Notes under the pieces: generated by a model
The model's database searches: none
What the model was told of the DNA's origin: nothing
The model's input: the letters and a program-made list of their open reading frames with translations, nothing else
DNA from: Mogibacterium sp.
Lineage (GTDB): Bacteria > Bacillota > Clostridia > Peptostreptococcales > Anaerovoracaceae
Assembly (NCBI GenBank): GCA_017433975.1
Contig: JAFRGD010000014.1
Span: forward strand, 62,001-126,000
DNA: 64,000 nucleotides
Direction of reading: 5' to 3'
In this document: positions 34,026 through 42,843 of the stretch, piece after piece
Numbering within the stretch: the stretch's first letter is position 1
Layout of the letters: each line of letters begins with the position of its first letter
Made by a program: the position numbers and the translations under genes

Positions 34026-34613
34026 CTATTCCGCAGCAGCCGGGGCCGCCGCTCTATACACTGCGGACTCCGTGACAACGGCTTCCATCTTTTTGTCCCA
34101 TTCGTTCACCGGCAAGGCCTCGCTCTTTTGCGCCTCAAAGGCGACCGCGATCACCGCTGCATTGGTGCACTTCGGCAGATACCGGTCGTAATAGCCGGCG
34201 CCCATGCCCATCCGGTTGCACTCCTCATCAAAAGTGGAGCACGGGCAGATCACCAGGTCAATTTCCTGCGGTCCGGCGATGACGCCCGCGGCCGCGACCG
34301 GTTCCTTGATCCCGTAGGCGCCTTTTCTCCACGCGCCTCTGCCCTTGCCAGGCTCGATCGCCACCATCTCGGTATCGCTGACACAAAGCGGGAAGCACAG
34401 CGTCTTCCCATCTTGTTTCGCGTATGTCTCGAGTTTGGTCAGCCGGACCTCTCCCTTGGTCCATTTGTATGAGAGGATCGTCTTCGCGTTCCGGTACTCC
34501 GGGAGCGCGCGGACCGCGTCGCAAATCAACCCGGAATAACCGACTCTCTCCTCATCCGTCAAGCCCTCTCTGGCGGCGATCCCCTGTTTTCGAATTTCCT
34601 TTCTGCTACTCAT
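34026..34613 (-). CDS. 5-formyltetrahydrofolate cyclo-ligase
   Basis: 195 residues. Salvages 5-formyl-THF to 5,10-methenyl-THF using ATP. Motifs: RKEIRKQGIAAREGL near the start, TILSYKWTKGEV, LCFPLCVSD, YGIKEP and the nucleotide-binding RMGMGAGYYDRYLPK. The gene overlaps or abuts folT (GTGA at 34616-34619 gives an alternative GTG start two codons earlier). It prevents build-up of a dead-end folate, consistent with high flux through 10-formyl-THF. Confidence 0.93.
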   Translation of the reverse strand: MSSRKEIRKQGIAAREGLTDEERVGYSGLICDAVRALPEYRNAKTILSYKWTKGEVRLTKLETYAKQDGKTLCFPLCVSDTEMVAIEPGKGRGAWRKGAYGIKEPVAAAGVIAGPQEIDLVICPCSTFDEECNRMGMGAGYYDRYLPKCTNAAVIAVAFEAQKSEALPVNEWDKKMEAVVTESAVYRAAAPAAAE

Positions 34614-34615
34614 AG

Positions 34616-35173
34616 TCACCGTCCGTTTCCTGTCACCTTTGACAACGCCTTCAGTACCGGATGCGAAATCAGACCTAGCACAACACCCTTCCCGACCGCG
34701 GTCACCAGCCGGATCAACAGCATGCCGGTGATGATGGTCGGATAATAATAACCATAGATCTTGGAATCCGCGTAGATCGCGCCTGTATTCAGCGCCCAGA
34801 TCAGCAGCTCGCAGACCAGGAAGATAAACAGAATCTGCTTGTTGCTGTTGTTGAACTTAGCGCGTTTTGCATAGAGTCCCGCAATGCCGCCCACGATCAC
34901 AAACGGGAGAATCCACAGGACCGTCGTCGCGGTAATTCCATAACTGAGCAGCTGGTACAGGAAAATCCCGACCGCCGCTACGATCATCCCGTCGACCGGG
35001 CCGAAGAGCAGCGCCGCGAAGATGATCGGAAAATCCTCGAGCGAGATCTTCATGACGTTTCCAATCCGGATCGACATGAAACCGAGTACGACCGCCATGG
35101 CAGCGAGCACCGCGTTGATCGTCAGTTGTTGCGTACGGGTGCGGCCCGTCCCCTTGTTCCCCTTTTCCGCCAT
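34616..35173 (-). CDS. folT: Folate ECF-transporter S component FolT
   Basis: About 185 residues with five to six membrane segments. After a short charged N-terminus, TINAVLAAMAVVLGFMSIRI and MKISLEDFPIIFAALLFGPV are typical of ECF S components of the FolT/QueT group; YGYYYPTIITGML occurs near the C-terminus. It binds the vitamin and works with shared EcfAA'T, not encoded here. The folate assignment rests mainly on the THF riboswitch in its leader and on the operon. Start at 35173 (AAAGGAG upstream); the longer open frame runs through the riboswitch and is not real. Confidence 0.88.
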   Translation of the reverse strand: MAEKGNKGTGRTRTQQLTINAVLAAMAVVLGFMSIRIGNVMKISLEDFPIIFAALLFGPVDGMIVAAVGIFLYQLLSYGITATTVLWILPFVIVGGIAGLYAKRAKFNNSNKQILFIFLVCELLIWALNTGAIYADSKIYGYYYPTIITGMLLIRLVTAVGKGVVLGLISHPVLKALSKVTGNGR

Positions 35174-35244
35174 AATAAAAGCTCCTTTCATGACTGCGAC
35201 ATATCGATAACGAACACCTGCCACAAAAGAAACACCTTGGCTGT

Positions 35245-35348
35245 GGCAACGGATGCGGGACCGGCACCGCGGGCGCTTTGACTCCGCCCTTCGTCTGCGG
35301 GCTACTTCCCATCCCGCAACACTTGACGCGCCGTCCCTACTTCGCCTG
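35245..35348 (-). ncRNA. Tetrahydrofolate (THF-I) riboswitch
   Basis: Read on the minus strand, the order of conserved blocks matches the THF aptamer known from Eubacterium siraeum: GAAGTAGGG, GGCGCGTCAAGTGT, GGGATGGGAAGTAG, CCCGCAGACGAAG, GCGCCCGCGGTG, GGTCCCGCATCCGTTGCC. The 5' GGC(G/A) and 3' GCC ends close P1; CCCGC/GCGGG and GGGAC/GTCCC form internal helices, and the loop-loop pseudoknot partners are present. It lies between the fhs terminator and the folT start, so the folT-to-focA genes can be turned down when reduced folate is plentiful, independently of fhs. Downstream GCCACA...TGTGGC may be the expression platform. Confidence 0.9.
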
Positions 35349-35349
35349 T

Positions 35350-35385
35350 TTTGAAATCCCGAAGAGCCCACAAGGGCTCTCCGGG
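35350..35385 (-). terminator. Intrinsic terminator after fhs
   Basis: On the minus strand CCCGGAGAGCCC-TTGT-GGGCTCTTCGGG, then ATTT. It separates fhs from the riboswitch-controlled genes. Confidence 0.7.
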
Positions 35386-35406
35386 AACACGTTTACATTA
35401 ACTGAT

Positions 35407-37083
35407 TTAGAACAGTCCGCTGATCACGCCGTTCTCGTCGACGTCGATCTTCTCGGCCGCCGGGAGCTTTGGCAGACCCGGCAGAGTCATGATGTCACCC
35501 GTGAGCGCGACGATGAAGCCCGCGCCGGCAGAGACCTTGAGGTTCCGGACCGCGATACGGAAGTTCTTTGGTGCGCCGAGCTTCGTCGGATCGTCCGTAA
35601 AGCTGTATTGCGTCTTGGCCATGCAGATCGGCATGTTGCCGAAGCCGAGCGCTTCGAGCTCTTTGATCTGCTTTGGCGCATTTCCGATCAGGTCCACGCC
35701 GTCCGCGTGATAAATCTTGGTCGCGATGGCCTCGAGCTTGTCCATGATTGACGCGTCGAGATCATACGAGAATTTGAACTCGTTCGGCTGGTCGCAGAGG
35801 CGGACGACTTCTTCCGCCAGAGCCTTGCCGCCTTCGCCGCCCTTGGCCCAGACTTCAGACAGAGCGACGTTGACGCCGAGCTCTTTGCACTTTGCCTCGA
35901 CCATGTCGAGCTCTGCCTTGGTGTCCGTCGGGAAGGCGTTGATCGCCACGACGCACGGCAGCCCGAAGACGTTCTTGATATTGGAAACGTGCTGGAGCAG
36001 GTTCGGAAGGCCCTTCTCGAGCGCGTCGAGGTTTTCGTTGGTCAGTTCAGCCTTTGGAACGCCGCCGTGGTACTTGAGCGCTCTGACCGAAGCGACGATG
36101 ACGACCGCGTTCGGGTGGAGGTCGCCGATGCGGCACTTGATGTCGAGGAATTTCTCCGCGCCGAGGTCCGCAGCGAAGCCCGCCTCAGTGACGACGTAGT
36201 CCGCCATCTTGAGCGCAGTTTTGGTCGCTGTCAGCGAATTGCAGCCGTGCGCGATATTCGCAAACGGGCCGCAGTGGATGAACGCCGGGTTGCCTTCGAG
36301 CGTCTGCACGAGGTTTGGCTTGAGCGCGTCCTTGAGGAGGGCTGCCATCGCGCCCTGCGCGTTGATCTGGCCCGCCGTAACCGGTTCGCCGCCATAGGTG
36401 TAGCCGACGATGATGCGGGCGAGTCTCGCCTTGAGGTCGGTGATGTCGCTCGCGAGGCACATGACCGCCATGATCTCGCTGGCGACGGTGATGTCAAAGC
36501 CGTCCTCTCTCGGGGAGCCGTTCGCCTTGCCGCCAAGGCCGATGACGATGTTGCGGAGCTGACGGTCGTTCATGTCGACCGCTCTTCTCCAGGTGACGCG
36601 CCGCGGGTCGATCCCGAGCTTGTTGCCCTGGTGAATGTGGTTGTCGAGCATCGCCGCGAGCAGGTTGTTCGCCGCGCCGATCGCGTGGAAGTCACCGGTG
36701 AAGTGCAGGTTGATGTCCTCCATCGGAACGACCTGCGCATAGCCGCCGCCGGCCGCGCCGCCCTTGACGCCGAAGACCGGTCCGAGCGAAGGCTCTCTGA
36801 GGCAGAGCATGGATTTCTTACCGATCTTGCGGAGACCGTCGTGCAGACCGACAGAAGTCGTGGTCTTGCCTTCGCCTGCCGGTGTCGGCGTGATCGCCGT
36901 GACCAGGATCAGCTTGCCGTCCGGCTGATCCGCCATGTCCTTGAGCATTCTGTAGTCGACTTTTGCCTTGTAGTTACCATACTGCTCAAGATATTTCTCA
37001 TCGATCCCCTCAGCCGCTGCGACCTCGGTGATCTTTCTCATCTTACATTCCTGTGCGATTTCGATATCGGTTTTAAATGCCAT
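35407..37083 (-). CDS. fhs: Formate-tetrahydrofolate ligase
   Basis: 558 residues, full length. Catalyses formate + ATP + THF to 10-formyl-THF, reversible, so in fermenters it can yield ATP from 10-formyl-THF. Motifs: [18 protein letters not shown] (P-loop), [40 protein letters not shown] and the monovalent-cation region. GGGAGG site. Upstream (37140-37165) is a perfect hairpin. With fchA, folD and focA it gives a complete route from methylene-THF to exported formate; no metF or acetyl-CoA synthase genes are seen, so acetogenesis is not supported by this window. Confidence 0.97.
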   Translation of the reverse strand: MAFKTDIEIAQECKMRKITEVAAAEGIDEKYLEQYGNYKAKVDYRMLKDMADQPDGKLILVTAITPTPAGEGKTTTSVGLHDGLRKIGKKSMLCLREPSLGPVFGVKGGAAGGGYAQVVPMEDINLHFTGDFHAIGAANNLLAAMLDNHIHQGNKLGIDPRRVTWRRAVDMNDRQLRNIVIGLGGKANGSPREDGFDITVASEIMAVMCLASDITDLKARLARIIVGYTYGGEPVTAGQINAQGAMAALLKDALKPNLVQTLEGNPAFIHCGPFANIAHGCNSLTATKTALKMADYVVTEAGFAADLGAEKFLDIKCRIGDLHPNAVVIVASVRALKYHGGVPKAELTNENLDALEKGLPNLLQHVSNIKNVFGLPCVVAINAFPTDTKAELDMVEAKCKELGVNVALSEVWAKGGEGGKALAEEVVRLCDQPNEFKFSYDLDASIMDKLEAIATKIYHADGVDLIGNAPKQIKELEALGFGNMPICMAKTQYSFTDDPTKLGAPKNFRIAVRNLKVSAGAGFIVALTGDIMTLPGLPKLPAAEKIDVDENGVISGLF

Positions 37084-37139
37084 TGTTTACCTCCCAATGA
37101 TTGATCACTGCATCTTCCACGATTTTTCCTGTCTATAAT

Positions 37140-37165
37140 TTATCAGAGCGGAAGCGCTCTGATAA
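37140..37165. promoter_or_regulatory. 11-bp perfect hairpin upstream of fhs
   Basis: TTATCAGAGCG-GAAG-CGCTCTGATAA. It lies between the stop of the LuxR gene (37272) and the fhs start. Either a terminator of the LuxR gene (only weakly T-rich downstream) or an operator/leader element of fhs. Confidence 0.55.
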
Positions 37166-37271
37166 GTACAAGGAATATCCATTTAATATACCTAGAATTA
37201 AGTATATTATACTCTGCGGTGTTTTTCTATCCTTCTTTTTTCTGTTTCGTTATTACTTTTTTGAATCGTTG

Positions 37272-38054
37272 TTATCCGCGGGCGAGCTTGGAGAGCAGTT
37301 CCTGGCGGTTCTGGACGCCCATCTTCAGGTAGATGTGCGCCAGGTGCTTGTTGACCGTTGACTCCGCGATCTTGAGCCGCCGGCTGATGTTCCGGGTGCT
37401 GACGCCCTCGAACAACAGGTTCACGATCTCCTGCTCCCGCCGCGTCAGGGAATTGAACTCCGGCAGGTCCGCATATGAGCCGCTGCCGACCGGTCCCGAA
37501 CCGATCAGCAGTCTATAAATATTATTCAACATCGGAACGGCCTTCATGACATACCACTGTTCTTTTTCTGTGAAATTGTGTCCGCTCGTCCGGTCCAGCA
37601 TGAAATTCAACCGCATGACATGGTTCACGTCAAAGAAACCAAACCCGAGGCTGTATTTCAGTCCCAGCTGATTGAGGTACTCTCTTGTAAACGCGTCATT
37701 TCTCGGCATGATCGTCCAGTCCACCATGCCGTACACGGTAGCCGGCTTGTTCGGATCCATGTACCGGTTATACATGTTCTCGTCGCTCAGTACATTCCAC
37801 CGTTCGTTGCCGACATGGGAATAGTACTCGAAATAATCTTTGACGATCCGCTTGTCCACACCACGTAAAAAATATTCGTCCAGACTCCCGTTCGCCTTGA
37901 ACAGATAAACGCGGGCCTGTTCGCAGGGGATTAGGTGGCGGAATTCATCCAGCGCGACGTTCGCGAAGATCTTGGCGTCGGAGATTCCGCTGCAGGAATA
38001 GACAAGGTCGTATACACGACTCCAGTTCGCAGCATCTTTTGCATAATCAGACAT
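37272..38054 (-). CDS. LuxR-type transcriptional regulator
   Basis: 260 residues. N-terminal region with IPCEQARVYLFKANGSLDEY and RGVDKRIVKDYFEYY, matching the other LuxR proteins of the window; C-terminal LTRREQEIVNLLFEGVSTRN and AESTVNKHLAHIYLKMGV is a LuxR helix-turn-helix. Directly upstream of fhs on the same strand, so it may govern the formate/folate genes. A CCAACATTTGTTGG palindrome lies 127-140 bases upstream of its start codon, possibly its own operator. Confidence 0.85.
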   Translation of the reverse strand: MSDYAKDAANWSRVYDLVYSCSGISDAKIFANVALDEFRHLIPCEQARVYLFKANGSLDEYFLRGVDKRIVKDYFEYYSHVGNERWNVLSDENMYNRYMDPNKPATVYGMVDWTIMPRNDAFTREYLNQLGLKYSLGFGFFDVNHVMRLNFMLDRTSGHNFTEKEQWYVMKAVPMLNNIYRLLIGSGPVGSGSYADLPEFNSLTRREQEIVNLLFEGVSTRNISRRLKIAESTVNKHLAHIYLKMGVQNRQELLSKLARG

Positions 38055-38180
38055 GGGTTCCCTTCTTTCCCTACCTTAAAGCAATATCCGTTATGTAAAA
38101 GCTCTAGTCCATGAAAAAATTATAACATCACCTCATAACCGCAAAAATGAAACAAATGAAGGTATTCTCACCCGATTCAT

Positions 38181-38194
38181 CCAACATTTGTTGG
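38181..38194. promoter_or_regulatory. Palindrome CCAACATTTGTTGG upstream of LuxR gene
   Basis: Six-bp arms (CCAACA/TGTTGG) around TT in the AT-rich region between the LuxR gene and the convergent-side GNAT fusion gene. Size and place fit an operator; no other copy was found. Confidence 0.3.
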
Positions 38195-38248
38195 GTATCA
38201 TTCTCTGCTGCAGTTTTCAAAAAATATCCATTATGAAAGCCCCCCGCT

Positions 38249-39346
38249 TTACATAATCATTTTTACATACTGTGCTTCCCCGCCTTTTGTTTCTCCAAGC
38301 GATTCAAAACCGAGGTTTTCAAAAAATCTCCTGTATGGATTCTGCTCCGGCAGCGTGATGGTCAGGCGATCCCAGCCTCTCGCCCGGGCGTCCATGACTG
38401 CCTTGCCTACAAGTTGCGTTCCGATGCCAACCCCTCTGGCGCCGGGATGCGACAAGAGGATCTGTATCGTCCCGTCCCTCATCCCGTATTGCAGAAAACC
38501 CGCCGGGATCTGCTCCGCGTATCCTACGATCGTCTCATACCGGGACGCGTCGTCGATGAGATCGAAGCGACGGAATGGTCCGGTCTGGCCAGCCTCCTCC
38601 CAGACGCTCTCGACCGCATCCGCAAACAGGTCGCCGTACTCGACCGCCCGGAGCCACTGATAGTAGAGGGTGCTGTCAAAGTCCGGTTCCCGGTGCTCCG
38701 GGAAATCCTCCAACGCCCGCTGCGCCCGGACATGGTCTGTCTCGTTCTCGGCGACAATGAAGAAGGTATCGCCGTCCGCCGCGACCCGCGTGACCGATCC
38801 GTTGCCAAACAGTCTCCATAAAGTGGTCTGACCGGCCGCTTCGCCGGAGACCTCCGGTCCGAAGAGCCGCGTCATCAGCAACCGCAGGATATACCTATGG
38901 CTGACGACCACGGTTGCCTCCCCGTCTGCGCCGAGCACCGCCTGGCGGACCCAGGTTTCGATCCGTGTAGCAGCATCCTCAACGTCCTCCGCTCCGGCTG
39001 CACCCCAGCGGAACAGGTCGTCCCGGAATCGCCGGTACATCTCGGCGTCATCAAAGGCGAGATTGCCGGCCGCGCAGCCGTCCCACGCGCCGAGGTCGAG
39101 TTCGTTCAATGCTTCAACCTGTTCGACCTCGCCGCCCTGCAGCGCCGCGATCGCTTCCGCCGCGGTCCACGCGCTGCCCTGGCAGCTCGCATAGACTCGG
39201 TCCGGCCGGCGCTCCCGGAAGCACTCCACCAGCGCGCGGCATTGCAACGCCCCCTGCGGACTCAGCGGGCTCTCCGCCCGTCCCTGCAGGAAACGGAACA
39301 ATTCGGTCTCGGTTTCCGGTGCGCACACAAGGTAAACTTCCGTCAT
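38249..39346 (-). CDS. Fusion of degenerate histidine-phosphatase domain and GNAT acetyltransferase
   Basis: 365 residues. Residues about 1-200 have the histidine-phosphatase layout (TEVYLVCAPETETE where RHG-x-TE is expected; LNELDLGAWDG; VVVSHRYILRLLMTRL), but Arg-His-Gly is replaced by Cys-Ala-Pro, so the phosphorylated His is missing. Residues about 200-365 are a GNAT N-acetyltransferase with the acetyl-CoA loop HPGARGVGIGTQLV and an NPYRRFFENLGF ending. The first domain is likely a binding or structural part, the second active. Target unknown. Start 39346 (GGAGAG upstream). Confidence 0.82.
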   Translation of the reverse strand: MTEVYLVCAPETETELFRFLQGRAESPLSPQGALQCRALVECFRERRPDRVYASCQGSAWTAAEAIAALQGGEVEQVEALNELDLGAWDGCAAGNLAFDDAEMYRRFRDDLFRWGAAGAEDVEDAATRIETWVRQAVLGADGEATVVVSHRYILRLLMTRLFGPEVSGEAAGQTTLWRLFGNGSVTRVAADGDTFFIVAENETDHVRAQRALEDFPEHREPDFDSTLYYQWLRAVEYGDLFADAVESVWEEAGQTGPFRRFDLIDDASRYETIVGYAEQIPAGFLQYGMRDGTIQILLSHPGARGVGIGTQLVGKAVMDARARGWDRLTITLPEQNPYRRFFENLGFESLGETKGGEAQYVKMIM

Positions 39347-39531
39347 TTTTCTCTCCGTTCCAATAATTGCAACCACGACAACTGTGCTCTACCCTTCCAG
39401 TCTTCTTAAAAGATAGAGCACAGTCATTCTTACGCATTTTCGCTTGGCCACAACACCGCGACCGATGAGCAAGCGGACTGTTTATCTATTTCTATCACAA
39501 TTCCAAACTTGCTGTATATGGGTAAAATTGC

Positions 39532-40590
39532 CTACTTATATTCGATAGCAACCTTCTGGGAAACATCAAACTTTCCGTGCGTCTCGAGCGCCTCGGTGAT
39601 CTGGTCGACCGGCCATTTGCTCGTGATGAGCGGAGTCAGGTCAACGCCGCCGCGGACCATGTCGCAGATGTCGTTGAACACTACGTCGAGGTTCTCGGTT
39701 CCGCAGCCCTTGATCCACTGCTGATTGTAGCAGACGGAGACCGCATCGATCTCAACAGGCTTGTGATGTACGCCGACGATGCACAGCGTCGCGCCGAAAC
39801 CGGCGTGCTTGAAGAAGTAGTCGATGCAAGGCTGGATGCCGATGCAGTCGAAGAAGACCTCAGCGCAGCACTTCATGCCGCCGTAAGCGCCTCTCTTGCC
39901 GAACGTCTCGAACAGCACGTTCTCGAGGTCCTCGGTCTTTGGATTGCAGGTGAGCAGTCCATACTGTCTCGCGAAGTTCAGCCGGAAGTCGGAGAAGTCA
40001 ACGATCATGATCTTCTCAAAGCCATAGTACTTAAGCATGATACCGGTGGACAGGACGATGATGCCGCCACCGATGATGACTGCGGTCTTGCCTCTGCCGA
40101 CAACGGACTTGGCCGCCTTCGCGCCGACGCTGAACGGCTCAAGCAGACACAGGTTCTCCGCACCAAGACTCTTGTCCAGTTTAATTGCACTTGGCTGATA
40201 GTCTACGTGCGGAATGCTGAAGGTGCCTTCCAGCTTAAAGTCAGGAAGATACAGATATTCCGAGAAGCCGCCGACCGTCGCCATTCTGCCGCGGTCATGA
40301 TACGCATAGCCGAGGTTCGGGAAAATCCAGTCGCCGATCTCGACGCAGGTTACGTTCTCACCCTTCGCGACGACTTCAGATACCATTTCATGACCGAACT
40401 CATGCTCTGTCCAGATCTGCTGCGCGTCGCCGTTGGCTCTCCAGGCGTTGAAGTCCGCGCCGCAGATGGTCGCCATCACGTTCTTCGCGATGACATCATT
40501 TGGACCGACCTGCTCCGGCAGCGTCTTTTCCTCGATGGTGACGTTGCCAGGACCGTGATAAATAGCAGCCTTATAAGTGCTTGGATACAT
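39532..40590 (-). CDS. Zinc-type medium-chain dehydrogenase
   Basis: 352 residues, paralogue of 13879-14970. TICGADFNAW (catalytic Cys), EFGHEMVSEVVA, GGFSEYLYLPDFKLEGTFSI and a Rossmann IIGGGIIVLSTGI; the structural-zinc Cys loop is absent. AAGGAGG site. It is divergent from the VOC-family gene at 40832, and the shared 240-base region carries two TGAGTA-type motifs. Presumably an NAD(P)-dependent alcohol dehydrogenase; substrate unknown. Confidence 0.9.
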   Translation of the reverse strand: MYPSTYKAAIYHGPGNVTIEEKTLPEQVGPNDVIAKNVMATICGADFNAWRANGDAQQIWTEHEFGHEMVSEVVAKGENVTCVEIGDWIFPNLGYAYHDRGRMATVGGFSEYLYLPDFKLEGTFSIPHVDYQPSAIKLDKSLGAENLCLLEPFSVGAKAAKSVVGRGKTAVIIGGGIIVLSTGIMLKYYGFEKIMIVDFSDFRLNFARQYGLLTCNPKTEDLENVLFETFGKRGAYGGMKCCAEVFFDCIGIQPCIDYFFKHAGFGATLCIVGVHHKPVEIDAVSVCYNQQWIKGCGTENLDVVFNDICDMVRGGVDLTPLITSKWPVDQITEALETHGKFDVSQKVAIEYK

Positions 40591-40689
40591 TATGATACCT
40601 CCTTGTACACTTAATCGTTAGTTTGCGTAATTAATTCTTTACAGAATCACTATTATACTTATTATATGAACTCCTCTGCCTAAAAATAA

Positions 40690-40718
40690 TACTCACTATT
40701 AACCGCATTTAATACTCA
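40690..40718. promoter_or_regulatory. Two TACTCA (TGAGTA) motifs in divergent promoter region
   Basis: TACTCA at 40690-40695 and 40713-40718 (23 bases start to start), both in AT-rich context, between divergent dehydrogenase and VOC genes. Other copies: 29615, 41449, 41462, 42729, 44578, 45484. Candidate binding sites of a common regulator. Confidence 0.45.
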
Positions 40719-40831
40719 ATCTTAAGTATTTCGCATCCATGACCGCTTCATTAGAATTTAATCAGAAAAGTGTATCTGGGAATTATTTTATATATAATAA
40801 TTCTGCTTTAACAGTTGAAAGGAGCATCCAC

Positions 40832-41344
40832 ATGACAACCCCTATTGCTTTTTCACATGTCGGCATCTCTGTTCCTGATGCCAAAGCTGCAATCGAATGG
40901 TATTCCAAGGTTTTCGGTTGGTATCACATCGCTGGTCCAATGCCGATTCCAGAAGGAAGAAGCCCATTCTCCGACGAGCTCTACGGCAGAAACGGTAAGC
41001 ACTACGGCGGCTTCAAGCTCGCTCATATGTCCACTGCTGACCACGTAGGCATCGAGCTGCTCGAGTTCCAGAACGGCTACGATCCAGAGGATGATTTCGA
41101 CTATGAGAGACACGGCGTATTCCATTTTGCCGTTCAGACTCCTGATGTAGAAGCCCTGAGAGATAAGGTCGTTGAGAACGGCGGCGAGATCATCACCAGC
41201 GTCAACACGATGCCTTGCACAGACATCATGGGCCACACGGTAGAATACAAAAACGCGTTCTGCAAGGACCCGTTCGGCAACATCTTCGAGATTTACTCCT
41301 ACAGCTATGAACTGCAGGGCAAGCTCCCGACCAAGATGGGTTAA
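40832..41344 (+). CDS. VOC-superfamily (glyoxalase/dioxygenase-like) protein
   Basis: 170 residues. FSHVGISVPDAKAAIEWYSK and a second half FHFAVQTPDVEALRDKVVE...DPFGNIFEIYSY show the paired beta-alpha-beta-beta-beta modules of the vicinal-oxygen-chelate fold; metal ligands plausible at the first His, the His of HVGIELLE or HFAVQ, and the final Glu of NIFEIY. VOC enzymes include glyoxalases, epimerases and ring-cleaving dioxygenases. Start at 40832 with AAAGGAG. Codon use (many AGA and CCA) differs from the flanking genes at the window ends. Confidence 0.87.
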   Translation: MTTPIAFSHVGISVPDAKAAIEWYSKVFGWYHIAGPMPIPEGRSPFSDELYGRNGKHYGGFKLAHMSTADHVGIELLEFQNGYDPEDDFDYERHGVFHFAVQTPDVEALRDKVVENGGEIITSVNTMPCTDIMGHTVEYKNAFCKDPFGNIFEIYSYSYELQGKLPTKMG

Positions 41345-41393
41345 ACACACCTTTTCTGTTGTTCATCGACCGGATGTGCGACATAATGAAGGG

Positions 41394-41420
41394 CGGACAG
41401 CCTCGCGCTGTCCGTCTTTA
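41394..41420 (+). terminator. Intrinsic terminator after VOC gene
   Basis: CGGACAGC-CTCGC-GCTGTCCG followed by TCTTTACTT. Confidence 0.75.
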
Positions 41421-41448
41421 CTTATCCGTAATGAAACATTATCAAAAG

Positions 41449-41467
41449 TGAGTACGAAAAATGAGTA
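41449..41467 (+). promoter_or_regulatory. Tandem TGAGTA motifs in convergent gap
   Basis: AAAAGTGAGTACG and AAAAATGAGTAAA in direct repeat, 13 bases apart. They lie after the VOC terminator and before the 3' end of the convergent dehydrogenase gene, where no gene start is known; see the terminator at 41583-41630. Confidence 0.4.
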
Positions 41468-41582
41468 AATTTTTCAGTTACTAAAAACAGTGTTCATTGA
41501 TATTCTATTATCAGAAAGCGGATTTAAACATTACGCTACACACTCTCCTTACTTAATACCAATTTACTCTCCATTGAACCCG

Positions 41583-41630
41583 AAAGGGAAGGCCGATCAC
41601 GCTACGATGACCCGCCTTCCCTTTTGGTTT
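41583..41630. terminator. Intrinsic terminator, convergent gap
   Basis: AAAGGGAAGGC (41583-41593) pairs with GCCTTCCCTTT (41614-41624), followed on the plus strand by TGGTTT. It could end the dehydrogenase transcript (minus) or a short plus-strand RNA starting near the TGAGTA pair. Confidence 0.65.
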
Positions 41631-41646
41631 AAATGCCTTTACTCAA

Positions 41647-42648
41647 TTACTCGATGTCGACGATGACCTTCATTCCGTCGCGACCGGCAGCGGTCAGCAT
41701 CGCCTCGTTGATATCGTCCAGCTTGAAGTGATGCGTGATGACGTCGGTGATGCAGGTCTTGCGCTCCGACAAAATCTTGATGACTTCGTCGAGGTCCTCA
41801 TTGCTGTAGCTGCAGGAGCCGATGATCTCACCCTCTGTGCTCATCAGTCTCGACGGAATCTCTCTCGGCTCTCTGGTCGTCGCAACGACCGACAGTTTGG
41901 AACCCGGATGCGCCATTTTAACGAATTCGTCCGGAATCTGCGGCGCGCCGGCGCAGTCGACCATGATGTCCATGTCCGGAATCGGATAGCCGATGCGGGC
42001 CTTCGTCTCGCCGAAGTGCTCCTTTACAAATTCGTGCAGATTAACCTCTGACGTATTGCAGACGATGACGCCCAGCTTCTCGAGGAACTCTCTGCGCTTG
42101 TTGCTTCTTACCACCGCAATCGGGGTGATGCCCTGCGTGACCAGTCCCGCCATGCAGAACAGTCCGATCGGGCCGGCTCCGTAGACGAGCACCTTGGAGC
42201 CCGGCTTTGCGCCTGCGCGGTTCTTGCCGCGAACGCCGACGCCAAACGGCTCGATCAAAGCGACTTCATCGTCCGTCAGTTCATCCGGAACGTGGAAGAG
42301 ATTGAACCGCTCCTTCGCGTTCGGTACCAACACGTACTCACCAAAGCCACCCAACATGTCGGAATGTCCGAGCGGCATGGAAGTGATCGGATGAATCCAG
42401 ACGCGTTCGCCCGGCTGGAACCCTTCAACATTCTCACCGACCTCCGCGACTCTGCCGCAGACTTCGTGGCCGATACCCTTGCCCGGCGCGTTGCCGCCGA
42501 TGTGACCGCCGATCATGTAGCTGCCTGTATCCGATCCGCAGATACCGCATTTGATGATCTTAACCAGTACGTCGTTCGGGCCGCATTCCGGCGTCGGCAC
42601 TTCCTCTACCCGGATGTCTTTTACACCGTAATAAATCGCTGCTTTCAT
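41647..42648 (-). CDS. Zinc-type medium-chain dehydrogenase
   Basis: 333 residues. KCGICGSDTGSYMIGGH with the catalytic Cys, GIGHEVCGRVAEVGENVEGF, and a Rossmann VYGAGPIGLFCMAGL. The structural-zinc four-Cys loop is not present. It resembles the threonine/sorbitol dehydrogenase group more than the two paralogues at 13879 and 39532. ACAGGAGG site. A TGAGTA-type motif lies 81-86 bases upstream. Substrate unknown; part of the regulated set near the LuxR gene at 44674. Confidence 0.9.
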   Translation of the reverse strand: MKAAIYYGVKDIRVEEVPTPECGPNDVLVKIIKCGICGSDTGSYMIGGHIGGNAPGKGIGHEVCGRVAEVGENVEGFQPGERVWIHPITSMPLGHSDMLGGFGEYVLVPNAKERFNLFHVPDELTDDEVALIEPFGVGVRGKNRAGAKPGSKVLVYGAGPIGLFCMAGLVTQGITPIAVVRSNKRREFLEKLGVIVCNTSEVNLHEFVKEHFGETKARIGYPIPDMDIMVDCAGAPQIPDEFVKMAHPGSKLSVVATTREPREIPSRLMSTEGEIIGSCSYSNEDLDEVIKILSERKTCITDVITHHFKLDDINEAMLTAAGRDGMKVIVDIE

Positions 42649-42728
42649 AAAAACCTCCTGTAATCGCTCTTCCCGTTAGGACAGATTTCTTCAAATACAA
42701 TACTATCGTCATGGATTGCGGAAAAAAA

Positions 42729-42734
42729 TACTCA
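42729..42734 (-). promoter_or_regulatory. TGAGTA motif upstream of dehydrogenase
   Basis: Minus strand reads ATGAGTATTTTTTT, matching the consensus of the other copies, 81 bases upstream of the start codon. Confidence 0.4.
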
Positions 42735-42763
42735 TAGATATGAAACAATTCTTCTTAATATTA

Positions 42764-42804
42764 AGTAAAAAAGACTGCATCCGCTTTGTGTAGCGATGCA
42801 GTCT
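42764..42804 (-). terminator. Intrinsic terminator of GroEL-like gene
   Basis: AGACTGCATC (42772-42781) pairs with GATGCAGTCT (42795-42804); on the minus strand the stem runs into TTTTTTAC. Confidence 0.85.
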
Positions 42805-42843
42805 CTTCATTTCTTCCTACCAGTCCATCCTGGTGATTCGGAC

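Noticed and set aside
31699-37083. Wood-Ljungdahl acetogenesis cluster
   Set aside because: Only the formyl-to-methylene folate steps are present; no metF, methyltransferase or CO dehydrogenase/acetyl-CoA synthase genes in the window.
15001-42765. TTCTTAATA(N)TTAAG-like segments upstream of several genes (15001, 29539, 42749) as one operator
   Set aside because: Distances to start codons vary widely and the segments are plain AT-rich promoter DNA; similarity is within chance.
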